From: a virus
IMG/VR virus record: IMGVR_UViG_3300025383_000126
Span: 1 to 21,064 of that record
Length of the DNA stretch: 21,064 bases
Reading direction: 5' to 3' (one strand)
Shown: piece after piece, positions 14,451-20,563 of the stretch
Numbering within the stretch: the stretch's first letter is position 1
Layout of the letters: each line of letters opens with the position of its first letter
Made by a program: the position numbers and the translations under genes
Notes under the pieces: generated by a model
The model's input: the letters and a program-made list of their open reading frames with translations, nothing else
Told to the model about the DNA's origin: nothing
Database searches by the model: none

Positions 14451-15607
14451 TGGATGATATTAAAAGACATTACGGAATCTATAGAGGAGTTGTTCAAGAT
14501 AACAACGACCCACAAAATCAACGTAGACTTCGTCTGTCAATCCCACAAACCACAGGGTCAGAGGTAACTGACTGGGCTTGGCCTATTGATCCTTCTAACA
14601 CGTCTTTTGACGTACCTGTTATTGGGCAAGGGGTGTGGGTTGCTTACATTGGTGGAGATCCTGAATATCCTATTTGGCTTGGTAGTTTTGGAACAAACCA
14701 AGGTAAAAATAAAAAGTTGTATTTAAAAGCGTTATCAAATGCTACAAGCCTTAACAATATTAACCATGAGATTATTCTTGTAACAAAAAATGACGGAACT
14801 CAAGAAGTAGATGTAACAGCAACATTAATTGCTCTTGCACAAAAAGAGTATTCTTTACAAACAACTTTGTACTCTTTACAAAATACTGTTCAGGGAATTA
14901 TTGCTGGACATGGAATTCAAGGTGTACAGGGAAGTTCTGGCTCTCAAGGTTCGTCAGGAACACAAGGATTACAAGGATCTTTAGGCTCTGGAACTCAAGG
15001 TGTTCAAGGTGCACAGGGAACTATCGGTACTCAAGGTGCAATGGGATCTGGAACGCAGGGATCTCAAGGACTTCAAGGTTTACAGGGTGCTCTTGGAACT
15101 CAAGGACCTTATGGATTGCAAGGCTATCAGGGATCGCAGGGAGTTCAAGGCACTCAAGGTTTTTATGGAACACAAGGTTCTTTGGGAACACAGGGAAGTC
15201 AAGGGTTACAAGGTGCTGTAGGTGCAACAGGTATTACAGGTACCCAAGGAGTTCAGGGTACAGACGGTACCCAGGGCACACAGGGTACAGATGGCGTTCA
15301 AGGCCAACAAGGTACACAGGGCACTCAAGGATTAACTGGAGCAGGAACACAGGGTTCTCAGGGAACACAAGGAAGTGTTGGAAATACTGGTTTACAGGGA
15401 ACTCTAGGAACTACTGGTTCTCAAGGCACGCAAGGCGTTCAAGGAACTCAGGGAAACTCTATCCAAGGAACTCAAGGGGTGCAGGGAGTTCAAGGATTGC
15501 AAGGCGCTATAGGTGTGGGAACTCAGGGTATACAGGGGTCAAGTGGGACATCCTCTGTAGACGTTGGAAATCTTTTTTCAGGGTTATTCTTAATAATGGG
15601 AGGATAA
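14450..15607 (+). CDS. OB-fold spike protein fused to collagen-like repeats
   Basis: A 385-residue protein from GTG 14450, with the TAG of baseplate J sharing one base. Residues 1-85 resemble the gp5/gpV OB-fold that seats the spike on the hub (YRGVVQDNNDPQNQRRLRLS, DWAWPIDPSN, GQGVWVAYIGGDPEYPIWLG). About 120-150 is a heptad-like helix (LIALAQKEYSLQTTLYSLQN) able to nucleate a trimer. About 155-365 is collagen-like Gly-X-Y with Gln very common at Y (GTQ, GVQ, GLQ). Breaks of the type G-X-G precede GTQ four times, and GNSIQG is a one-residue insertion. The end is hydrophobic (VGNLFSGLFLIMGG). A collagen stalk would replace the usual beta-helix, or act as a trimeric fibre. Confidence 0.82.
   Translation: MDDIKRHYGIYRGVVQDNNDPQNQRRLRLSIPQTTGSEVTDWAWPIDPSNTSFDVPVIGQGVWVAYIGGDPEYPIWLGSFGTNQGKNKKLYLKALSNATSLNNINHEIILVTKNDGTQEVDVTATLIALAQKEYSLQTTLYSLQNTVQGIIAGHGIQGVQGSSGSQGSSGTQGLQGSLGSGTQGVQGAQGTIGTQGAMGSGTQGSQGLQGLQGALGTQGPYGLQGYQGSQGVQGTQGFYGTQGSLGTQGSQGLQGAVGATGITGTQGVQGTDGTQGTQGTDGVQGQQGTQGTQGLTGAGTQGSQGTQGSVGNTGLQGTLGTTGSQGTQGVQGTQGNSIQGTQGVQGVQGLQGAIGVGTQGIQGSSGTSSVDVGNLFSGLFLIMGG
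14913..15545 (+). repeat. Collagen-like Gly-X-Gln coding repeats
   Basis: About 630 bases of degenerate 9-base units (ggN-NNN-caa/cag type) encode Gly-X-Y triplets, mostly GTQ, GVQ, GLQ and GSQ. The nucleotide copies differ by synonymous changes, so the tract is old rather than newly duplicated. The interior resists unique alignment and may vary in length among relatives. Confidence 0.88.
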
Positions 15608-15681
15608 TATCCTTAAGGTTCATGCAGTAAACAAAAGATAAAGACGAGAAAATACAATTCTAAGATAGGAAAGGAAGATTC

Positions 15682-16128
15682 ATGACTGCGTACTACCCAA
15701 GTAACGTGAAGAATGACTTCAGCACTAAATTGAACTTCATTACAACAGTTCAAGCCGCTGATGTTAATGATCTTCAAAGTGAAGTAAGCGCTGTTGAGTC
15801 TAACCTTGGTACAAACATTGCTACTGGTTCTGGTTGGATTGGTGTTTTTGATAAGACAACCACAAACTGGCCAACTCTAAAGGCTCGTCTTGCTAACATT
15901 GAATACGGTATCAATGAAGCCCTACTTACTGGTACACCATCAGGTGGAACCACAGGACAAGTGCTTACTAAATCTTCAGGTACAGACTACGATTATGCAT
16001 GGTCAACAATTAACGCTCTTCCTAGCCAATCAGGTCAGGCTGGAAACTACTTAACAACAGATGGATCAAACGCTTCATGGGCAACTCCTGAAGCAACAAT
16101 TAACCCACTTCTACTCATCGGAGCATAA
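15682..16128 (+). CDS. Short tail fibre / host-contact protein
   Basis: A 148-residue protein with an AGGAAAGGAAG site. The N-terminal half (VKNDFSTKLNFITTVQAADV, NDLQSEVSAVESNLG) resembles the attachment helix of many phage fibre proteins, and LKARLANIEYGINEAL adds a second helix. The C-terminal half has two degenerate fibre repeats, GQVLTKSSGTDYDYAWST and GNYLTTDGSNASWATP, with spaced Leu-Thr and Trp. It ends in a hydrophobic tail (INPLLLIGA) like that of the preceding spike. Its position between spike and gpI-like protein supports a trimeric baseplate-attached fibre. Its receptor is unknown. Confidence 0.72.
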   Translation: MTAYYPSNVKNDFSTKLNFITTVQAADVNDLQSEVSAVESNLGTNIATGSGWIGVFDKTTTNWPTLKARLANIEYGINEALLTGTPSGGTTGQVLTKSSGTDYDYAWSTINALPSQSGQAGNYLTTDGSNASWATPEATINPLLLIGA

Positions 16129-16138
16129 GGAATAATTT

Positions 16139-18358
16139 GTGGCTAATTATGGCGTAGCGGTATATGGGGAAAGTGTCTATGGTCAAACTAATCAGATACC
16201 TAACTCCGTATCACCAATGTCTATTACGGTGGTGTATCCAACTGAGGTATACGTAAACTGGCAAGCACCTTCTGGAACTTACTCTGCTATTCGCCTTGTT
16301 AGAAACCAAAATAGTCTTCCTGAAACTGCCGAAGATGGTGTGATTGTTTGGGAACAGGTATCTTCCTCAATAACAAAAACATCTTTCAACGATGGTGGCG
16401 GGATTGAAGATACCGCTGGCATACCTATTGTCCCTGGTAAACCAATTTATTACGCGATGTTTTTATTTACATCTGACAATGTGTGGGTTCCTGCTGGCGC
16501 TGTATACGATGTTGTTCCCACATCTCACGGAAGCACAGACTTATTAATTCGCTCATTGCCTAGAGTGTTCACAAGCAAAGAACAAACACCTATCGGTGAA
16601 CCAGACCCAACCTCAGACCTTTACTATTTTACTGACGGAATTGGTTTTACATTAGACGAATCTTTAACGTTTTTAGATCTTCTTCTTCCTGATCACACCA
16701 GAATTAGCACTCCAGTATCTTTACTACCTCTTGAAACACAAAATTTTGGCCTTACTCCAGAGCCTGGAATGTCTATTAAAAGCCAAAAGCAACTTGTACG
16801 TGAAGCGTTTTATCTATATTCCCGTAAAGGAACAGCAACTGGTTTAGGGACTTATGTTGAGTCGTTAACTAATTATGCCCCAACAATTACTACATCAAGT
16901 AATCTTCTTCTCAGTGTTCAGGACTCTACTTTTTATAATAGTACTGGTAATTGGATTGCTACAAACGCAACTATCTCATCAAGCAATGATGAAGCACCTG
17001 TACAACAACTAACTGACAAATATATTGACTTGAATTACTCGTGCAAAATTGTTGCTTCAGGGGCTGGCTCTATGACCTTAGGAGCAGACTCACCAATTCT
17101 TAAAGGAGTTCCTATTACTCCTGGAACTCAGTACACCCTTTCAGCACAGATAATCTCTCCTACAAGTGCTGGCTCAATTAAACCAGCCTTAAAGTTTTAC
17201 GATAAAAATGGTAAACAAATAGGATCAGATTTAACTCCAGCATCAGGTACAGCAGCAACTGGTAGTTGGGGTCAAATCACTTATTCAGCAACTACATACT
17301 CGCAATACAGTTCGGTTGTAGCAAGTGCTGTAGGAGTCTCTGGTTCCATCACTTACACAACCCCTACAACACACCAGTTTACTGTAGGGCAACACGTAAC
17401 GGTGTCTGGTTTTACTACCTCAGGATTTAACGTATCAAATGCAACAATTACTGCTGTTACTGCTACTACCTTTACAATTACAAACTCTTACACTGGAACA
17501 TCTCTTACAACAGAGTCAGGAATTGCTGTTCCAGCAACTAATAACGTTAATGCAGCATACGCTGGAATTACATTCTCTTGGTCAGCAGCAGGAACGTATT
17601 ACATTGACTGCGTGTCTTTGCAAACAGGAGGAACTGCTTCATATGATGAAGCCCGTGCTGTAGACATTCTTCTTAACCCAAACAAATCAAATCTTATTTA
17701 CAACCCATCATTTGAAAACAATGCAACAGATAACTGGACTCTTTCAGGATCTGCTTCAGTGTCTACTGTATCTGACGTGCCTTCACAGGTGTACTCAGGA
17801 AGTAAAAGTGCAAAGATTGTGGCTAGTGGTCCATGGACATTTACATCTAACCGCTCAACTATTCTTCCTGGAAAGTACTACACAGGTTCTGCGTATGTGA
17901 AGTCTTCCTCTGACATATTGCTAACTTTTATTGGTAGAGATTCCGATGGAAACATCATTGACAACGACCCATACACACAGGCAACATACGCTGACTGGAC
18001 CCGTATCTATGGTACAGATCTAACAGATGCCACTGCTACTACAGATACATACGAAATAGTGTTCTCTGGTGGTGCTGGAACTTTCTATATTGACTGCGTT
18101 CAATTTGAAAACACATTTAGGTTTAACCCCACAGTTACTCCTCACTTTGCTCCTACAGACTATATTGATGGTTCGTTACCAACATCTGTAGGGTGCGTGT
18201 GGTCAGGAACTGCTAACAATTCCCCATCTTATCTGTACATAAACAAAGACTTAAAAGTCTTGGCTTTGGCTCAAACACTTGGTGATTGGCTTCCAGAAAA
18301 CGTTTTTTGGCGTGTCCGAACCTATGCAGCAGTGGAGTACAACAACCTAACCGTGTAG
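16139..18358 (+). CDS. gpI-like baseplate protein with carbohydrate-binding-like modules
   Basis: A 739-residue protein from GTG 16139 with AAGGAAT upstream. The N-terminal 130 residues are beta-rich, with an early MANYGVAVYGESVYGQ motif. About 135-250 is a Tail_P2_I/gpI-type domain: STDLLIRSLPRVFTSKEQ, then LLPDHTRISTPVSLLPLETQ and VREAFYLYSRKGTATGLGTY. Two jelly-roll, CBM-like modules follow (about 255-500 and 520-670), both ending in a GTYYIDCV/GTFYIDCV strand; the second begins NLIYNPSFENNATDNW. An extra domain (about 398-470) interrupts the first module. The end is typical of fibre tails (ISGSLP-like VWSGTANNSPSYLYINK). It probably links baseplate to receptor-binding parts and binds surface glycans. 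Confidence 0.82.
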   Translation: MANYGVAVYGESVYGQTNQIPNSVSPMSITVVYPTEVYVNWQAPSGTYSAIRLVRNQNSLPETAEDGVIVWEQVSSSITKTSFNDGGGIEDTAGIPIVPGKPIYYAMFLFTSDNVWVPAGAVYDVVPTSHGSTDLLIRSLPRVFTSKEQTPIGEPDPTSDLYYFTDGIGFTLDESLTFLDLLLPDHTRISTPVSLLPLETQNFGLTPEPGMSIKSQKQLVREAFYLYSRKGTATGLGTYVESLTNYAPTITTSSNLLLSVQDSTFYNSTGNWIATNATISSSNDEAPVQQLTDKYIDLNYSCKIVASGAGSMTLGADSPILKGVPITPGTQYTLSAQIISPTSAGSIKPALKFYDKNGKQIGSDLTPASGTAATGSWGQITYSATTYSQYSSVVASAVGVSGSITYTTPTTHQFTVGQHVTVSGFTTSGFNVSNATITAVTATTFTITNSYTGTSLTTESGIAVPATNNVNAAYAGITFSWSAAGTYYIDCVSLQTGGTASYDEARAVDILLNPNKSNLIYNPSFENNATDNWTLSGSASVSTVSDVPSQVYSGSKSAKIVASGPWTFTSNRSTILPGKYYTGSAYVKSSSDILLTFIGRDSDGNIIDNDPYTQATYADWTRIYGTDLTDATATTDTYEIVFSGGAGTFYIDCVQFENTFRFNPTVTPHFAPTDYIDGSLPTSVGCVWSGTANNSPSYLYINKDLKVLALAQTLGDWLPENVFWRVRTYAAVEYNNLTV

Positions 18359-18367
18359 TATGCGGAC

Positions 18368-18643
18368 ATGGTCAACTTACTAATCTCCGTAATTCTTACA
18401 GGAATGGCAGTTACATACGCCATTGAGTTTTTAGATTTGATTACCTACGTAATTGTAGATAAATCGTTTCTTAATAAACTCCTACCAATGCCGTTAAGTC
18501 TTGGCGCACTTTATCTTCTCAAATATTGGGATCTTAAATTAGTTGTTGCAGTACCTGCAGCATCATTCTTATCTTTGATGATTAACAAGTACCTCAATAA
18601 GCCTGTTGTCTTTGAAGCGCGTCGACAGTTGCCACGCCTATGA
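18368..18643 (+). CDS. Small membrane protein, holin candidate
   Basis: A 91-residue protein with three hydrophobic stretches: about residues 3-18 plus 21-30 (LLISVILTGMAVTYAIEFLD), 39-53 (LPMPLSLGALYLLKYW), and 57-73 (LKLVVAVPAASFLSLMI). The C-terminus is basic (FEARRQLPRL). Length, hydrophobic segments and position at the end of the tail genes fit a holin, but no endolysin gene is next to it, so this is a guess. An out-of-frame ATG at 18360 does not give this product. It ends in an ATGA overlap with the next gene. Confidence 0.75.
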   Translation: MVNLLISVILTGMAVTYAIEFLDLITYVIVDKSFLNKLLPMPLSLGALYLLKYWDLKLVVAVPAASFLSLMINKYLNKPVVFEARRQLPRL

Positions 18644-19224
18644 GAAGAATATCGGTAGTATCTTTTCAAAACATCGATGTGACAGAAGGACTTGAAGAAC
18701 TCGTCCTTATGTATGACGATCCTTTTATTCTTTTTCCAATCACTTCTAACAAGTTATTTGTTGAAAGCGTATGGAATGTCATTAAAAAACACGGCCTAGA
18801 GTTTCACGCCTATTTCTCAGAGAACAGCGACTTTACAAATGTTGTCCTTAGCGGATCAAAGAACTTTACTAAGGTAAACAACCCCATCAAAGAGGTTGTA
18901 AAGATGATCAACATACCTGATGACGTTCTTGCCATCGTATGGGATGACAGTCCAGAGTCTCACACAGTCCTACACTCCGTAGAAGACTATGGGGCAGAGA
19001 CATGGAACATCATGGACGGATTAGATGTGATTGAGATTGACCATGGCGATCCAGACCTTGATGAGGACGAAATCCTGGAGGCGATCGAAGACACCTTCAT
19101 GAGCCTTGTGGACTTGTTGGCTGGCTACATCACCACCAAGGTGGTAACCCTGCTCACCGAAGAAGTCAACGCTCACCTGGACAACCTAGAAGGTCGCAAC
19201 GACATCGACCCGTTTGAGGAGTAG
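18640..19224 (+). CDS. Hypothetical acidic alpha/beta protein
   Basis: A 194-residue protein not recognised with confidence. The first 125 residues look like a compact alpha/beta fold, with hydrophobic strands FILFPITS, EFHAYFS and VLAIVWDD alternating with helices (SNKLFVESVWNVIKKHG). A conserved-looking block SPESHTVLHSVEDYGAETWN follows. The last 65 residues are very acidic helical sequence (DPDLDEDEILEAIEDTF, VTLLTEEVNAHLDNLEGR). No signal, membrane segment or metal pair is seen. It is joined to the membrane gene by an ATGA overlap and precedes the replication module, so it may be regulatory, but nothing shows that. Confidence 0.82.
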   Translation: MRRISVVSFQNIDVTEGLEELVLMYDDPFILFPITSNKLFVESVWNVIKKHGLEFHAYFSENSDFTNVVLSGSKNFTKVNNPIKEVVKMINIPDDVLAIVWDDSPESHTVLHSVEDYGAETWNIMDGLDVIEIDHGDPDLDEDEILEAIEDTFMSLVDLLAGYITTKVVTLLTEEVNAHLDNLEGRNDIDPFEE

Positions 19225-19227
19225 TCT

Positions 19228-19253
19228 GCGCCCGTGCAAATCCCTGAGGGCGC
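19228..19253 (+). promoter_or_regulatory. GC-only hairpin around initiator start codon
   Basis: gcgccc (19228-19233) and gggcgc (19248-19253) form a perfect 6-bp stem, with the GTG start codon (19234-19236) in the 14-base loop. The likely GAGGAG ribosome binding site (19216-19221) lies just upstream in the end of the previous gene. The structure could modulate initiation. It lacks a T-run, so it is unlikely to be a terminator. Confidence 0.5.
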
Positions 19254-20211
19254 TTATTCCGCTGACATCACCGATTACCAGTTCCGACTCCTGGCCTTTA
19301 TGTGCCTGAATTCGGGCGCTGACGGCCGTTTACAGGCCTCTGTAGCCGAGTTGGGTAGTCAGACTGGCAAATCTAGTGACAGAACCGTTAGAGATGCCAT
19401 TAAAGCCCTACAAGCCAAGGGGTTCTTGACCGTGGTCAACACCAAAAGAGCCAACGGATACAAGGGCAAGAACGTCTACCAACTGACGGTAGATTACCCA
19501 TCTGAACTGACGGTAGATTACCCATCCTCACCTGATAAGGTGATCAATAGTTCAGATAGTAATATTACAGATATACAACTAGTACCTAGTAGTAATACTA
19601 CAAATAGTAATAAATTAAAATATTCTGAATCAAAGATTCGAAGGGAAATCCTTATCCCAATGAAAGGCTACGACGATGGCGAAGATCTTGCAGGCTTTGG
19701 CCTTGTTGAGGACAGGGATGCGCCACAGCCTAAGATCCGAAAGAACGATCCAAGAACCCGTGGAAAGCGACCAGAGCATGAGTGGACTGCCATGGACGTC
19801 GCTGCTGAGTTCTCTTACAGAGTTGGCAAGAAGTTCCCACTCCTACCAGGAACAGTCAACGTCAAGCAACTCTCAGGAGCCCTTGCCAAGTTCAGAACCC
19901 AATACCAAACCACACCACTCCTAGAGTTAGAACTTCTCCGCCTCTTCATGGCGGATGAACGCAACTTTACAGACGTTGGAGATGAGGCTCCGTATTTGTA
20001 CAAGCGCTTCCTTGCATCGTTTCGAACCAAGATGAACCAAGCACGCCAGAACCTTGGTCTTCCACGGATCGCCAGCAAAGAGTTTGACGAAACTCCAAAA
20101 GCATCTGCTAGTGTCCTCACTGCCAGCGATGGTCGCACATTCCAAAACACCATGTCAGGTCGTGCACAGATGCAACGCCACGAATTGCGGCTCAAAGGAG
20201 CAAACAAATGA
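19234..20211 (+). CDS. Replication initiator, winged-helix type
   Basis: A 325-residue protein. Residues about 10-80 form a winged-helix unit: ITDYQFRLLAFMCLNSG, then ASVAELGSQTGKSSDRTVRD, then AIKALQAKGFLTVVNTKRAN with the wing reaching YQLTV. Then come a duplicated LTVDYPSE/LTVDYPSS (84-99), a Ser/Asn/Thr linker (about 100-130), and a basic hinge (KIRKNDPRTRGKRPE). The C-terminal helical domain (about 178-300) contains RLFMADERNFTDVGDEAPYL. This arrangement, followed by a DnaC-like loader, is that of phage O-type initiators, which bind origin repeats and recruit the helicase loader. The GTG start uses an upstream GAGGAG. The gene itself contains origin-like repeats and an AT-rich tract. Confidence 0.83.
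   Translation: MQIPEGAYSADITDYQFRLLAFMCLNSGADGRLQASVAELGSQTGKSSDRTVRDAIKALQAKGFLTVVNTKRANGYKGKNVYQLTVDYPSELTVDYPSSPDKVINSSDSNITDIQLVPSSNTTNSNKLKYSESKIRREILIPMKGYDDGEDLAGFGLVEDRDAPQPKIRKNDPRTRGKRPEHEWTAMDVAAEFSYRVGKKFPLLPGTVNVKQLSGALAKFRTQYQTTPLLELELLRLFMADERNFTDVGDEAPYLYKRFLASFRTKMNQARQNLGLPRIASKEFDETPKASASVLTASDGRTFQNTMSGRAQMQRHELRLKGANK
19481..19526 (+). repeat. 22-bp direct repeats (iteron candidates)
   Basis: The 22 bases at 19481-19502, beginning aactgacggtagattaccca, recur exactly at 19505-19526 with a 24-bp period. They lie inside the initiator gene and keep its frame (LTVDYPS twice). Confidence 0.93.
19528..19630 (+). other. Candidate replication origin: AT-rich tract with inverted repeats
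   Basis: Next to the iteron-like repeats lie tcacct-gata-aggtga (19528-19543), gtagt-aat-actac (19589-19601), and a very AT-rich stretch (about 19545-19630) within a sequence of Ser/Asn codons. Direct repeats beside an AT-rich, easily melted tract inside the initiator gene are the layout of lambdoid origins. The call rests on layout only. Confidence 0.55.
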
Positions 20212-20300
20212 GAGAAGTATTTGGATACGTATTAGTAGTTTTAATTACATCAGCAGCAACACACTTAATAACACGAGGAGCAACATGGCTAAGAAAGTAA
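20208..20300 (+). CDS. 30-aa membrane microprotein
   Basis: A small ORF (MREVFGYVLVVLITSAATHL, then ITRGATWLRK) with one hydrophobic segment at about residues 5-21 and basic ends, like a single-pass membrane peptide. It starts by ATGA overlap with the initiator stop; AAAGGAG lies about nine bases upstream. Its 3' end overlaps the next ATG (20285) by 16 bases, and the next gene's GAGGAGC site is inside it, so it may serve to couple translation. Function is unknown. Confidence 0.55.
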   Translation: MREVFGYVLVVLITSAATHLITRGATWLRK

Positions 20301-20563
20301 CTAAGAAGTTCACCGCAGATCTCACACTCAACACAGAACAAGGTGGAGGATGGATGGCATTTGTCTCTGTGGTAGGAGAAGATGGAACTGCTGAAATCAT
20401 TTTGTCAACTGCATGGAAAAACGCATCAGCAGGTAAGCGTTGGATTAAATCAAAGGTTCTTGAACTAACTCCTCGTAAAAGCGTGAAGATGATTGCTGGA
20501 GAGAAAGTTGACGCTGCAGGCAAAGTAGTTTCATTTGCTGGCGAACTAACCTTTAAGGCGTAA
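20285..20563 (+). CDS. Small hypothetical protein in replication module
   Basis: A 92-residue protein (MAKKVTKKFTADLTLNTEQG...) with a basic start. Alternating hydrophobic strands follow (GGWMAFVSVVGEDGTAEIIL), then a helix (WKNASAGKRWIKSKVLEL) and a strand-rich end (KVDAAGKVVSFAGELTFKA). This suggests a small alpha/beta fold. ACGAGGAGC gives a good ribosome binding site before the ATG at 20285, favoured over upstream in-frame starts inside the initiator gene. It lies between initiator and helicase loader, so a replication or single-stranded-DNA role is possible but not visible in the sequence. The stop abuts the next ATG. Confidence 0.83.
   Translation: MAKKVTKKFTADLTLNTEQGGGWMAFVSVVGEDGTAEIILSTAWKNASAGKRWIKSKVLELTPRKSVKMIAGEKVDAAGKVVSFAGELTFKA

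Noticed and set aside
15000-15227. Alternative-frame ORFs on both strands in the collagen tract
   Set aside because: They come from the nine-base periodicity of the Gly-X-Gln repeats and have no start context or sensible composition.
15601-15681. Promoter in the 74-base gap before the short fibre gene
   Set aside because: TACAAT at 15653-15658 resembles a -10 box, but no -35 hexamer is at the right distance. The palindromes here (aggataatatcct, ccttaagg) are short.
18246-18261. aagact-taaa-agtctt hairpin as a terminator
   Set aside because: It is inside the gpI-like coding sequence, is AT-rich and is followed by no T-run.
2457-18358. Free-standing injection system or tailocin instead of a phage
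   Set aside because: The adaptor and LysM genes recall injection systems, but the window has no injection-system AAA+ ATPase and continues into a replication initiator with a helicase loader, which indicates a phage genome.
19481-19526. CRISPR-like repeat
   Set aside because: Only two copies exist, with a 2-base spacer, inside an intact gene; they are better read as iterons or a small tandem duplication.
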